Positions 7,373 to 16,712 of a stretch of DNA of 64,000 bases are shown one piece after another. Positions within the stretch are counted from its first letter, which is position 1. Each line of letters opens with the position of its first letter. Made by a program: the position numbers and the translations under genes. Origin of the DNA: Bacteroidales bacterium (GTDB taxonomy: Bacteria; Bacteroidota; Bacteroidia; Bacteroidales; UBA932); NCBI GenBank assembly GCA_017464245.1, contig JAFUDV010000014.1:1-64000 (forward strand), written 5' to 3'. Under the pieces are notes generated by a model. That model saw nothing but the letters and a program-made list of their open reading frames with translations. It was not told the origin of the DNA and searched no databases.

Positions 7373-9673
7373 ATGAAACGATTCTTACTGACCTTTGCCG
7401 CGCTGGGCCTTGCGCTCGGCGCCCTGGCCCAGCCGCAGCTGAGCAAGGACAACATGGAAGATGTCATCAAGTCGATGACGCTGCAGGAGAAGGCCACCCT
7501 TCTGGTGGGCGGCGCCCGGGCCGTCGTGATCGACGGCGTTCCGACCGGCGTCGCGGCCGAGGTTCCCGGTGCGGCGGGCAACACCCGTCCCATCGAGCGC
7601 CTGGGCATCCCCGGCACCGTCCTTGCCGACGGCCCTGCCGGCCTCCGCATCCAGCCTGCCCGCAAGGGCACGGACGCGACCTTCTACTGCACCGGCTTCC
7701 CGGTGGGAACGCTTCTCGCCAGCTCCTGGGACACCGAGATGGTGGAGGAGATGACCAAGGCGATGGGCAACGAAGTCCTCGAATACGGCGTGGACGTCCT
7801 CCTCGCCCCGGGCATGAACATCCACCGCAATCCGCTGTGCGGACGTAACTTCGAATATTTCTCCGAGGATCCGCTCCTGTCCGGCAAGATGGCCGCCGCC
7901 TATGTCCGCGGCGTCCAGAGCAACGGCGTGGGCACCTCCGTCAAGCACTATGCGGCCAACAACCAGGAGACCAACCGCACCGAGAACGACGCCCGCATCA
8001 GCCAGCGCGCCCTCCGCGAGATCTACCTGAAGAACTTCGAGATCGCCGTGAAGGAGTCCGCTCCCTGGACCGTCATGTCCTCCTACAACCAGCTCAACGG
8101 CGAGTACACCCAGCAGAAGCTGGACCTCCTGACCACCGTCCTCCGCGACGAGTGGGGCTTCAAAGGCATCGTCATGACCGACTGGGGCAACAAGGCCGGC
8201 ACCGTGAAGTCCGCCAAGGCCGGCAACGACCTGATGGAGCCCGGCAACCAGAACGAGATCGACCGCATCGTCGCGGGCGTGCAGGACGGCACCATCTCCC
8301 CGGAAGAGCTGGACCGCAACGTCCGCAACATGCTCACCTACATCGTCCGTACCCCGCACTTCAAGGGTTACAAGTATTCCAACAAGCCGGACCTGAAGGC
8401 CCATGCCGCCGTAGCCCGCAAGGCCGCCGCGGAATCCATCGTCCTGCTCCGCAACGAGAAGGAGACCCTTCCGCTCAAGGGCGACGAGAAAGTGGCTCTC
8501 TACGGCATCTCTTCCATCGACTTTGTGGCCGGCGGCACCGGTTCCGGCGACGTGAACAAGGCCTATGTCGTGAACATGGAAGACGCCATGACCCAGGCCG
8601 GCTTTACCCTGGACCGGAGCCTTGCCGACTACTACAAGGCCTTCATCGCCTATGACAAGGCGCAGAACGCTCTCAGCGGCACCCAGTTCTCCTGGTTCTC
8701 CCGCCGCAAGCTCGCCGAGGTTGCCATCCCGGCGGCCGCCATCCAGAACGAGGCGAAGGCCAATGACGTCGCCGTCGTCGTCCTCGGCCGCAACGCCGGT
8801 GAAGGCGCCGACCGCAAGCAGATCGACGACTTCGAGCTCACCAACGTCGAGCGCGAACTCCTCCGCGACGTGAGCACCGCCTACCACGCCGCCGGCAAGA
8901 AGGTGGTCGTGGTCCTGAACATCGGCGGCGTCATCGAGACCGCCTCCTGGAAGCACATGGTGGATGCCATCGTCCTACCCTGGTCCCCGGGCCAGGAAGG
9001 CGCCAACGCCGTGGCCGATGTCCTGACCGGCAAGGTGAACCCGTCCGGCAAGCTGCCGATGACCTTCCCCGTGAACTTCATGGACCATCCGTCCTCCGCG
9101 AACTTCCCGTACAACTACAACGCCCAGCAGGCCCGCGGCTTCGGCCGGGGTCCCCGCAAGCCGGTCAAGGATGTGGACTACACCGATTATGAGGAAGGCG
9201 TCTGGGTGGGTTACCGTCACTTCCAGACCCATGGCGTGGAGGTCTCCTATCCGTTCGGCTATGGCTTGACCTACAGCTACTTCGTGTATTCCAACCCCGT
9301 TGTGAAGGCAACGGCCGACGGCTTCGAAGCCTCCGTCACCGTCACGAACCAGGGCAAGGTCGCCGGCAAGGAAGTCGTGGAGGTGTATGTCCACGCTCCG
9401 GAAGGCGGTCTCGAGAAACCGGACCAGGAGCTCAAGGCCTTCGGCAAGACGAAGCTCCTTGCCCCGGGCGAGAGCCAGACCCTGACCTTCAAGGTGGACG
9501 CCTACTCCCTCGCTTCCTTCAACGAGGCGACGAGCGCCTGGGAGGCCGCGGCCGGTGTCTATACCGTGAACTTCGGCGCCAGCCTCCAGGATCTCCGCCG
9601 CAGCGGCTCCTTCAAGCTGAAGAAGGCCCGGTCCTGGCCGGCGCACAACGTGCTCGCCCCGGTCTCTGAGTAG
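7373..9673 (+). CDS. glycoside hydrolase family 3 beta-glucosidase, secreted
   Basis: A 766-residue GH3 enzyme with a cleavable signal peptide (cut expected after LGALA), so periplasmic. The TIM-barrel carries the VKHYAANNQE motif near residue 190 and the nucleophile Asp270 in GIVMTDWGNKAG. An alpha/beta sandwich and a C-terminal fibronectin III-like domain (EVSYPFGYGLTYSYF and onward) follow. It is of a different subtype from the GH3 at 1232-3517: the TDWG and FGYGLTY motifs fit bacterial beta-glucosidases with the two barrels in standard order. I chose the ATG at 7373 because it begins the signal peptide. It follows GH94 by 56 bp and may be co-transcribed, which fits cello-oligosaccharide breakdown. 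Confidence 0.9.
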   Translation: MKRFLLTFAALGLALGALAQPQLSKDNMEDVIKSMTLQEKATLLVGGARAVVIDGVPTGVAAEVPGAAGNTRPIERLGIPGTVLADGPAGLRIQPARKGTDATFYCTGFPVGTLLASSWDTEMVEEMTKAMGNEVLEYGVDVLLAPGMNIHRNPLCGRNFEYFSEDPLLSGKMAAAYVRGVQSNGVGTSVKHYAANNQETNRTENDARISQRALREIYLKNFEIAVKESAPWTVMSSYNQLNGEYTQQKLDLLTTVLRDEWGFKGIVMTDWGNKAGTVKSAKAGNDLMEPGNQNEIDRIVAGVQDGTISPEELDRNVRNMLTYIVRTPHFKGYKYSNKPDLKAHAAVARKAAAESIVLLRNEKETLPLKGDEKVALYGISSIDFVAGGTGSGDVNKAYVVNMEDAMTQAGFTLDRSLADYYKAFIAYDKAQNALSGTQFSWFSRRKLAEVAIPAAAIQNEAKANDVAVVVLGRNAGEGADRKQIDDFELTNVERELLRDVSTAYHAAGKKVVVVLNIGGVIETASWKHMVDAIVLPWSPGQEGANAVADVLTGKVNPSGKLPMTFPVNFMDHPSSANFPYNYNAQQARGFGRGPRKPVKDVDYTDYEEGVWVGYRHFQTHGVEVSYPFGYGLTYSYFVYSNPVVKATADGFEASVTVTNQGKVAGKEVVEVYVHAPEGGLEKPDQELKAFGKTKLLAPGESQTLTFKVDAYSLASFNEATSAWEAAAGVYTVNFGASLQDLRRSGSFKLKKARSWPAHNVLAPVSE

Positions 9674-9721
9674 TTTCCGGTTTTATCAAAAATTTGCATC
9701 GGACACTAACGATGACCGGTT

Positions 9722-11149
9722 ATGACAGAAAAACACTCCTTCCTGGCCTTCGACTGCGGTGCGACCTCCGGTCGCGCCGTGCTGACCACTTTCATGGATG
9801 AAACCTTCGAAATGAGGGAGGTGTACCGCTTCCCGAGCGGTATCATCGAACTGAACGGGAAATGGTACTGGGACGTCCTCGCCATCTACGACCATTTCCG
9901 CAAGTGCCTGACGGAACTGGGAAAGGAAGGCGTGCAGATCGATTCCATCGGCATCGACACCTGGGGCGTGGACTTCGGTTTCGTGGCCGATGACGGGTCC
10001 CTCCTGGGGAATCCCCGCGCGTATCGCGATCCCTACACGGAGGGCGTTCCGGAGGAAGTGTTCCGGACCGTCCCCCGGGAGGAGCTGTACGGGGCTACCG
10101 GCATCCAGATCATGAACTTCAACTCCATCTTCCAGCTCTATGCGCAGACGAAGGAGGATTTCGCTCCGCTGCGCCATGCGAAGAACATCCTGTTCATGCC
10201 GGACCTCCTTTCCTACATGCTGACAGGAAACAAAGTCTGCGAGTACACCATCGCCTCCACTTCCGGCATGATGGACCAGACGACCCGCCAGTTCAACCAG
10301 AAGCTGCTGGAAAAGCTGGACGTCCGTTCCGATGTCCTCCTGCCCATCGTCCAGCCCGGGACCGTCGTGGGTCCCCTCCGGAAGGAGATCGCCGATGCCT
10401 GCGGCATCCCCCAGGTGCCGGTCGTCGCCGTCGCCGGGCATGACACGGCTTCCGCCATCGCTGCCGTCCCGGCCGCGGACGAGAAGTTCGCCTACCTGTC
10501 CAGCGGCACCTGGAGCCTGATGGGCATCGAGACCCCGGCTCCGGTCATCAACGAGGCATCCACCCGCCTGAATTTCACCAACGAGGGCGGGATCGACGGG
10601 ACCACCCGTTTTCTGAAGAATATCACCGGCATGTGGCTCCTGGAACAGACCCGCAAGGTGTGGGCCGCCCAGGGCCGCATGTACAGCTATGCGGAGCTGG
10701 AGGCCATGGCCCGTTCCGAGGCCGGTTTCGCGGGGCGCATCGACCCCGACGACCCGCGTTTCGCCGCCCCGGCGGACATGGTCGATGCCATCGGCAGTTA
10801 CCTCCGCGAGAAGGGACAGCCGGTCCCGGAGAGCGATGCGCAGTACATCAGCTGCATCTACCACAGCCTCGCGGCGAAATACAAGGAGGTCGTGGACATG
10901 CTCGGGCAGTTCGCCCCCTTCAAGATCGAGAAACTCCACATCATCGGCGGCGGCAGCGCCAATGACACCATGAGCCAGTGGACGGCCGATGCCTTGGGCA
11001 TCCCCGTCGTGGCCGGCCCCACCGAAGCCACCGCCATCGGCAATGTCATGATCCAGGCCCGTACGGCCGGTCTCGTGAAGGACCGCTGGGAGATGCGGAA
11101 AATGATCGCCGAGGCGTTCGAGGTGAAGACTTTTATGCCAAACAAATAA
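9722..11149 (+). CDS. rhaB: rhamnulokinase
   Basis: An FGGY-family sugar kinase of 475 residues that phosphorylates L-rhamnulose to L-rhamnulose 1-phosphate with ATP. The N-terminal ATPase motif FDCGATSGRAV and the family segments IDTWGVDFGFV and YLSSGTWSLMGIE are present, as is the C-terminal adenosine motif LHIIGGGSANDTM. It is the first gene of a four-gene rhamnose operon, 12 bp before rhaA. I see no clear TAnnTTTG promoter in the 48 bp upstream, only a near match (AAATTTGC). Confidence 0.93.
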   Translation: MTEKHSFLAFDCGATSGRAVLTTFMDETFEMREVYRFPSGIIELNGKWYWDVLAIYDHFRKCLTELGKEGVQIDSIGIDTWGVDFGFVADDGSLLGNPRAYRDPYTEGVPEEVFRTVPREELYGATGIQIMNFNSIFQLYAQTKEDFAPLRHAKNILFMPDLLSYMLTGNKVCEYTIASTSGMMDQTTRQFNQKLLEKLDVRSDVLLPIVQPGTVVGPLRKEIADACGIPQVPVVAVAGHDTASAIAAVPAADEKFAYLSSGTWSLMGIETPAPVINEASTRLNFTNEGGIDGTTRFLKNITGMWLLEQTRKVWAAQGRMYSYAELEAMARSEAGFAGRIDPDDPRFAAPADMVDAIGSYLREKGQPVPESDAQYISCIYHSLAAKYKEVVDMLGQFAPFKIEKLHIIGGGSANDTMSQWTADALGIPVVAGPTEATAIGNVMIQARTAGLVKDRWEMRKMIAEAFEVKTFMPNK

Positions 11150-11161
11150 AACACTGATATC

Positions 11162-12412
11162 ATGAAAGAAGCACAGATCCTCCAGGCGTACGAGATCGCC
11201 AAAGAGCGGTATGCAGCCATCGGCGTGGACACCGACAAGGCTGTCGGAATCCTCGAAAAGACCCCCATTTCCCTGCACTGCTGGCAGACCGACGACGTGA
11301 TCGGTTTCGAGAGCAAGGCCGGCCTGTCCGGCGGCATCCAGACCACCGGCAACTATCCGGGCCGCGCCCGCAACATCGACGAGGTCCGGGCCGATGTCCA
11401 ATTCGCCAAGAGCCTCATCGCCGGCAACCACCGCCTGAACCTCCATGAGATCTACGGGGATTTCAAGGGCGAGTTCGTGGACCGCGACCAGTGCGAGGTC
11501 AAGCACTTCCAGAGCTGGATCGACTGGGCGAAGGAAAACAACATGAAGCTCGACTTCAACTCCACGTCCTTCGGCCACCCCAAGAGCGGCGACCTGTCCC
11601 TCGCGAACCCGGATCCTGCCATCCGCGAATTCTGGATCGAGCACACCAAGCGCTGCCGCCGCATCGCCGACGCGATGGGCAAGGCCCAGGGCGACCCCTG
11701 CATCATGAACATCTGGGTCCACGACGGTTCCAAGGACCAGACGGTGGAGCGCAAGCGCTACCGCGAGATCTTCGCCGAGAGCCTGGACGAGATCCTGAAG
11801 GAGGACCTTCCCGGTATGAAGACCTGCCTGGAAGCGAAACTCTTCGGCATCGGCCTGGAAAGCTATACCGTTGGTTCCCATGACTTTGTCGCCGGTTATT
11901 GCGCCACCCGGAAACTTATGTACACCCTGGACACCGGCCATTACGAGATGACCGAGAACGTGGCCGACATGGTGGCCTCGCTCCTGCTCTTCGTGCCGGA
12001 GCTGATGCTGCATGTCTCCCGCCCGATCCGCTGGGACTCCGACCATGTGACCATCATGAACGACCAGACCCTGGACCTGTTCAAGGAGATCGTCCGGGCG
12101 GACGCCCTGGGCCGCAGCCACATCGGCCTGGACTACTTCGACGCCGCCATCAACCGCATCGGCGCCTATGTGATCGGCACCCGCGCCACGCAGAAGTGCG
12201 TCCTCAGCGCTCTCCTGGAGCCGCTCGCGAAGCTCCGTGAATACGAGGACGCCGGAGAGGGCTTCCAGCGTCTCGCCCTCCTCGAGGAGGCGAAGACCCT
12301 TCCGTTCGGCGCCGTGTTCGACTACTTCAACTACCGCAGCGGCGTCCCCGTGGGTGAGGAATTCATCCCTCGCATCGAGCAGTACGAAAGAGAAGTCACT
12401 TCAAAGCGTTAA
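11162..12412 (+). CDS. rhaA: L-rhamnose isomerase
   Basis: A cytoplasmic metal-dependent TIM-barrel isomerase that converts L-rhamnose to L-rhamnulose. At 416 residues it matches the usual length of about 418. Diagnostic segments include PISLHCWQTDDV, the substrate-binding LDFNSTSFGHPKSGDL, and VHDGSKDQ with metal-ligand acids and His downstream (LDTGHYEMTEN, ISRPIRWDSDH-like). It lies between rhaB and rhaT with only 3 bp before rhaT, so it is co-transcribed with both. Confidence 0.94.
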   Translation: MKEAQILQAYEIAKERYAAIGVDTDKAVGILEKTPISLHCWQTDDVIGFESKAGLSGGIQTTGNYPGRARNIDEVRADVQFAKSLIAGNHRLNLHEIYGDFKGEFVDRDQCEVKHFQSWIDWAKENNMKLDFNSTSFGHPKSGDLSLANPDPAIREFWIEHTKRCRRIADAMGKAQGDPCIMNIWVHDGSKDQTVERKRYREIFAESLDEILKEDLPGMKTCLEAKLFGIGLESYTVGSHDFVAGYCATRKLMYTLDTGHYEMTENVADMVASLLLFVPELMLHVSRPIRWDSDHVTIMNDQTLDLFKEIVRADALGRSHIGLDYFDAAINRIGAYVIGTRATQKCVLSALLEPLAKLREYEDAGEGFQRLALLEEAKTLPFGAVFDYFNYRSGVPVGEEFIPRIEQYEREVTSKR

Positions 12413-12415
12413 GCC

Positions 12416-13435
12416 ATGAATCTCGTCATCGGTTTGCTGATCATTGCGGTCGGGGCGTTCTGCCAGAGTTCGAGCTACGTCCCGATCAACAAGGTCAAGA
12501 GCTGGAGCTGGGAGAGCTACTGGATTGTCCAGGGTGTCTTTGCCTGGCTCCTCTTCCCGTTTTTCGGCGCCCTGCTGTCCCTGTCCGGGACGGGAGGCTC
12601 TTTCGGCGACCTGCTCGCCCTGATGGACGCCGACCCCAAGGCCACCTGGATGACTATCCTGTTCGGTGCGCTGTGGGGCGTGGGAGGCCTGACCTTCGGC
12701 CTGAGCATGCGTTATCTCGGCGTCGCCCTCGGCCAGAGCATCGCCCTCGGCACTTGTTCGGCCCTCGGTGCCATCCTGGGACCGGTCTTCACCGGCCATG
12801 CCCATGACCTCACGGGCGCCGTCCTCATCGGCGTGGTGGTCACCCTCATCGGCATCGCCATCATCGGCGTCGCCGGCGGTATGAAGGCCGCCGCCCTGCC
12901 GGAGGAGGAGAAGAAGAAGGCCGTGAAGGACTTCAACTTCGGAAAGGGCATCGCCGTGGCGCTGCTCGCCGGCTTCATGAGCGCCTGCTTCAACATCGGC
13001 CTGAACTTCGGCCAGAACCTGTACCTGGAGGGCACGAAGCCCATCTTCCAGACCCTGCCGGCCACGATGCTCGTGACCTTCGGCGGCTTCCTGACGAACG
13101 CGGCCTACTGCTTCTACCAGAACCAGAAGAACAAGACCTGGGGCGATTACGGAAAGAAGGCCCTCTGGGGCAACAATCTCGTGTTCTGCTGCCTCGCCGG
13201 CTTGCTGTGGTACAGCCAGTTCTTCGGGCTCAGCCTCGGCAAGGGCTTCCTGACGGAATACCCGGTCCTCATCACCTTCAGTTGGTGCATCCTGATGTCC
13301 CTGAACGTCGTGTTCTCCAATGTCTGGGGCATCCTCCTCAAGGAATGGAAAGGCGTCTCCCGGAAGACCGTCATCGTCCTCGTTACCGGCATCATCGTTC
13401 TGATTATCAGTACTTTCTTGCCGCAGTTGATTTAG
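12416..13435 (+). CDS. rhaT: L-rhamnose/proton symporter
   Basis: An inner-membrane transporter of 339 residues and about ten transmembrane helices that imports L-rhamnose with a proton. The opening FCQSSSYVPINKVKSWSWESYW and the small-residue-rich helices (GVALGQSIALGTCSALGAILG) are typical of RhaT. Placement 3 bp after rhaA supports the assignment. Its stop borders a dispersed repeat that also supplies the start codon of rhaD. Confidence 0.93.
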   Translation: MNLVIGLLIIAVGAFCQSSSYVPINKVKSWSWESYWIVQGVFAWLLFPFFGALLSLSGTGGSFGDLLALMDADPKATWMTILFGALWGVGGLTFGLSMRYLGVALGQSIALGTCSALGAILGPVFTGHAHDLTGAVLIGVVVTLIGIAIIGVAGGMKAAALPEEEKKKAVKDFNFGKGIAVALLAGFMSACFNIGLNFGQNLYLEGTKPIFQTLPATMLVTFGGFLTNAAYCFYQNQKNKTWGDYGKKALWGNNLVFCCLAGLLWYSQFFGLSLGKGFLTEYPVLITFSWCILMSLNVVFSNVWGILLKEWKGVSRKTVIVLVTGIIVLIISTFLPQLI

Positions 13436-13460
13436 ATTCTTCACTTCGTTCAGCATGACA
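13434..13460. repeat. dispersed REP-like repeat overlapping the rhaD start codon
   Basis: Read on the minus strand this is TGTCATGCTGAACGAAGTGA followed by AGAATCT, a 27-nt sequence that resembles a short repeat widespread in Bacteroidetes and other genomes. A diverged copy lies at 28916-28940. It begins on the last two bases of the rhaT stop codon and contains the ATG of rhaD. Confidence 0.6.
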
Positions 13461-14267
13461 AGCATATTGGAAAACAGGCCTTTGCTGAAGGCCGAAATCG
13501 ACAAAGTCGCCGAAGTGGCCGGCTATCTCTGGCAGAAGGGCTGGGCCGAGCGGAACGGCGGCAACATCACCATCAACATCACCGAATGGGTGGACGACGG
13601 GATGCGCACGCTTCCCGCCATCGACGGTCCCCGGCCCATCGGCAAGAAGCTGCCGCACCTGGAGGGATGCTGGTTCTACTGCAAGGGAACCGGCAAGCGC
13701 ATGCGCGACCTTGCCCGCGACCCGATGGCGAACGGATCGGTCATCCGCATCTTGGAAGGCTGCACCCACTACGAGATCGTCGCCGACCAGCCCGTGCTCC
13801 CGACCTCCGAACTGCCGTCCCACCTGGCCGTCCACGATGATCTGCTGGCCAAGGGATCGCCGTACCGGGCCTCCCTGCATACGCATCCCATCGAGCTGGT
13901 GGCGATGACCCACAGCCGGAAATGGATGGAGAAGGACGTGGCCACCCGTATGCTCTGGTCCATGATTCCCGAGACCAAGGCCTTCTGTCCCAGGGGCTTG
14001 GGCATGGTCCCTTACATGCTCCCCTCCAGTGTGGAACTGGCCGATGCGACCATCCGGACCCTCGACGACGACTATGACGTGGTCATGTGGGAGAAGCACG
14101 GCGTGTTCGCGGTGGACACCGACGTGATGTCCGCCTTCGACCAGGTGGACGTGCTGAACAAGGCGGCGCTCATCTACCTGGCCGCCCGCGGCATGGGCTT
14201 CGAGCCGGAAGGCATGTCGGACGCCCAGATGCAGGAACTCTCGGATGCTTTCGGCCTGGCAAAATAG
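13455..14267 (+). CDS. rhaD: rhamnulose-1-phosphate aldolase
   Basis: A class II zinc aldolase of 270 residues that cleaves L-rhamnulose 1-phosphate into dihydroxyacetone phosphate and L-lactaldehyde. The zinc ligands are seen in SLHTHPIELVAM (His-x-His) and in the distal VMWEKHGVFAV motif. GGNITINITEW near the N-terminus is the phosphate-binding loop. It is the last gene of the rha operon. Its start codon lies inside a dispersed repeat, so the initiation region has been replaced or captured by the repeat. No lactaldehyde reductase or rhamnose regulator is adjacent. Confidence 0.93.
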   Translation: MTSILENRPLLKAEIDKVAEVAGYLWQKGWAERNGGNITINITEWVDDGMRTLPAIDGPRPIGKKLPHLEGCWFYCKGTGKRMRDLARDPMANGSVIRILEGCTHYEIVADQPVLPTSELPSHLAVHDDLLAKGSPYRASLHTHPIELVAMTHSRKWMEKDVATRMLWSMIPETKAFCPRGLGMVPYMLPSSVELADATIRTLDDDYDVVMWEKHGVFAVDTDVMSAFDQVDVLNKAALIYLAARGMGFEPEGMSDAQMQELSDAFGLAK

Positions 14268-14277
14268 GGCGGAAGGC

Positions 14278-14308
14278 TTGGACGGGACGGAAACCTTGTG
14301 TAACTTTG
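14278..14308 (+). promoter_or_regulatory. promoter of lpdA
   Basis: A TTG at 14278-14280 and TAACTTTG at 14301-14308 are 20 nt apart, immediately downstream of rhaD. This suggests lpdA is transcribed separately from the rhamnose genes. Confidence 0.6.
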
Positions 14309-14332
14309 TATCCACAAAGTAACACGGGAACC

Positions 14333-15715
14333 ATGTACGATCTTGCCATCATCGGGGGAGGCCCCGGCGGCTATGTGGCCGCAGAACGTGCCGGAGCCGC
14401 CGGCCTTCATGTCATCCTTTTCGAAAAACGGGAACTCGGGGGCGTGTGCCTGAACGAGGGCTGCATCCCGACCAAGACCCTCCTGTACAGCGCAAAGGTG
14501 CTTGACTATGCCCACCATGCCGACAAGTACGGTGTCACGGTGGACGGCGCCGCCTTGGATTTCTCCAAGGTGTTCAAGCGCAAGGAGAAGGTCGTGAAGA
14601 AGCTGGTAGGCGGCGTGAAAGTGAAGATGCGCGAGGCCGCCGTGGAGGTCGTGAAAGGCGAGGCCGTGATCCAGGGCCGGGAAGGCGAGGGCTTTTCCAT
14701 CCTGAGCGGCGAAACCAGCTGCAACGCCCGTAACATCTTGGTCTGCACCGGCTCCGAGGCGGCGGTCCCGCCCATCCCGGGGCTTCGCGAAGGCCTGGGC
14801 GGCGCCGTGGTCACGAACCGCGAAATCCTCGCCCTGGAGCAGCAGCCCGAATCGCTCGTGGTCATCGGCGGCGGCGTGATCGGCATGGAGTTCGCGAGTT
14901 TCTTCAACTCCATCGGCACGAAGGTGACGGTGGTGGAGATGCTTCCGAAGATCCTGGGCCCGTTGGACGACGAGATCAGCGCGATGCTCCAGGCCCAGTA
15001 TGCCAGGAAGGGCGTGGACTTCCACCTCAGCTGCAAGGTCGTCGCCGTGGAAGGCAACGAGGTTGTTTATGAGGACCCGGAAGGGAACACCTGCCGCGCG
15101 CAGGGGGACAAGATCCTCGTTTCCGTGGGCCGCAGGGCCAGTTTCCAGGGCATCGGCCTGGAAAACATCGGCGTGGAGCTGGCGCTGAATCCCGCCGGCC
15201 GTCCTTACGGCGTCAAGGTCGATGAGCACATGCGCACCAGCGTCCCGGGCGTCTATGCCGCGGGCGATGTGACCGGCTTCTCCATGCTGGCCCATACCGC
15301 CTCCCGCGAAGGCGAGGTGGCCGTGAACGATATCCTCGGAAAGGAGGACCGGATGCGCTACGACGCCATTCCGGGCGTGGTCTATACGAACCCGGAAGTC
15401 GCCGGCGTGGGCGTCACCGAGGCGGAGGCCGCGAAGAAGGGGCTGGACTGTACCGTCCTGGAACTTCCCATGGCCTATGCGGGCCGGTTCGTCGCCGAGA
15501 ACGAGCGCGGCGAGGGCCTGTGCAAGGTGATCGTGGGCCGGACGGATCACGAAGTGCTGGGCGTCCACATGCTGGGAAACCCCTGCTCCGAGATGATCCA
15601 CAGCGCCTGCATCGCCATCGAACGGAAAATGACGGTGGAGCAGCTCCGGGAAGTCGTCTTCCCGCACCCCACCGTCTCCGAGATCCTCAAGGAAACGGTC
15701 TTTACCCTGGAATAG
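14333..15715 (+). CDS. lpdA: dihydrolipoyl dehydrogenase
   Basis: An FAD-dependent pyridine nucleotide-disulfide oxidoreductase of 460 residues that reoxidises dihydrolipoyl groups of 2-oxo-acid dehydrogenase or glycine-cleavage complexes, reducing NAD+. The FAD motif IIGGGPGGYVAAERAG, the redox disulfide GGVCLNEGCIPTKTLL, the NAD motif VVIGGGVIGMEFASF and the C-terminal HPTVSE with the catalytic His are all present. I start at the ATG at 14333 because it begins the FAD motif and follows a promoter. Its stop abuts that of the convergent porin gene with no intergenic space. Confidence 0.93.
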   Translation: MYDLAIIGGGPGGYVAAERAGAAGLHVILFEKRELGGVCLNEGCIPTKTLLYSAKVLDYAHHADKYGVTVDGAALDFSKVFKRKEKVVKKLVGGVKVKMREAAVEVVKGEAVIQGREGEGFSILSGETSCNARNILVCTGSEAAVPPIPGLREGLGGAVVTNREILALEQQPESLVVIGGGVIGMEFASFFNSIGTKVTVVEMLPKILGPLDDEISAMLQAQYARKGVDFHLSCKVVAVEGNEVVYEDPEGNTCRAQGDKILVSVGRRASFQGIGLENIGVELALNPAGRPYGVKVDEHMRTSVPGVYAAGDVTGFSMLAHTASREGEVAVNDILGKEDRMRYDAIPGVVYTNPEVAGVGVTEAEAAKKGLDCTVLELPMAYAGRFVAENERGEGLCKVIVGRTDHEVLGVHMLGNPCSEMIHSACIAIERKMTVEQLREVVFPHPTVSEILKETVFTLE

Positions 15716-16708
15716 TTACCGCCGGTAGATATCGAACCGCCAGGTGATGCCGACGTCGAAGTTGTTCACCCGGTCGTGGTTGTCGCGGAAGTAGGCGGCG
15801 TGGAGCCGGATCCGGTCGTTCCCGAGCGGAAAGAACTCCACGCCGGCCCCGCCGTACAGGTAGTCGTTGCCGGCCGGGAGGACGAGGTCGTAGGAGATGC
15901 CGTCCGGAGCGATGTTCTCCGCGTCGTTCCGCTCGTATCCGAACTTCGTGCACAGGTTCCATTTCCCGATGGACCAGATGGCTTTGCAGATGGCCGTCCA
16001 GTCCGACAGGAAGAACCGGGGCTGGCCGAAGGCGGCGCGGTTGATGAAGTCCATGTCCACCACCAGGGCGCCCAGGTCGAACTTGTTCCCCAGGGCGATC
16101 CAGTTCATCTTCCGGTGCAGTTCGTCCTCCACGAAGTTGTAGCTCCAGGTGGTTTTCCAGATGGAGCCGAGGTGTCCGTTCCAGTACAGGTTGTAGGAAT
16201 AGGCGTCCTGCGTGCCCGGTGAGATCGGGGAAGGGCAGAACTCGAAACTGATGTCCTGGCCCGGAGCGGGGGAGTACGTGGCCGTGGCTCCGAAGGCATA
16301 GTACTGGTACAGCCGGCTGCTGAAGGCTCCGTAGTAATAGACGTCGATCGGGGGCGAGTCGATTTCGTAGCCGCCGATGAGGATGGGCTGCTTGCCCGCC
16401 GTGAAGGACCACTTGGACGAGGCCTGCCACTTGAGCCACAGGAAGTCCGTGGCGTTGAAGGGATTCTTCTCGTCGATCTTCTTGTTCAGGCGCTGCCTCA
16501 CGCGGAACGTCAGGTCGTCCGTGAACTGCCCCACGATGTGGAGGTTCAGGTAGTCGCCCTGGAAGTGGGAGTCGTACACCCCGTCCGTCGTCTGCTGGTG
16601 GAAAGTGGCGCGGGTGTCCATGTAGATTGCATCCACATGCGTCTGCTGCGCGTGCAGCGGGGTGGAGGCGAGAATCAGTGCGCCGATAGTCAGAAGTTTA
16701 GGTCTCAT
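15716..16708 (-). CDS. outer-membrane beta-barrel porin (phosphate-selective O/P-like)
   Basis: A 330-residue protein with a cleavable signal peptide (cut after TPLHA) followed by alternating aromatic strands that fit a 16-strand barrel, such as YLNLHIVGQFTDDLTFRVR and KWSFTAGKQPILIGGYE. The C-terminus GITWRFDIYRR lies one strand from the end. It resembles Bacteroidetes porins of the OprO/OprP fold. The substrate is unknown. It is the last gene of the trkA-serB minus-strand run, 4 bp after serB. Confidence 0.75.
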   Translation of the reverse strand: MRPKLLTIGALILASTPLHAQQTHVDAIYMDTRATFHQQTTDGVYDSHFQGDYLNLHIVGQFTDDLTFRVRQRLNKKIDEKNPFNATDFLWLKWQASSKWSFTAGKQPILIGGYEIDSPPIDVYYYGAFSSRLYQYYAFGATATYSPAPGQDISFEFCPSPISPGTQDAYSYNLYWNGHLGSIWKTTWSYNFVEDELHRKMNWIALGNKFDLGALVVDMDFINRAAFGQPRFFLSDWTAICKAIWSIGKWNLCTKFGYERNDAENIAPDGISYDLVLPAGNDYLYGGAGVEFFPLGNDRIRLHAAYFRDNHDRVNNFDVGITWRFDIYRR

Positions 16709-16712
16709 CTTG

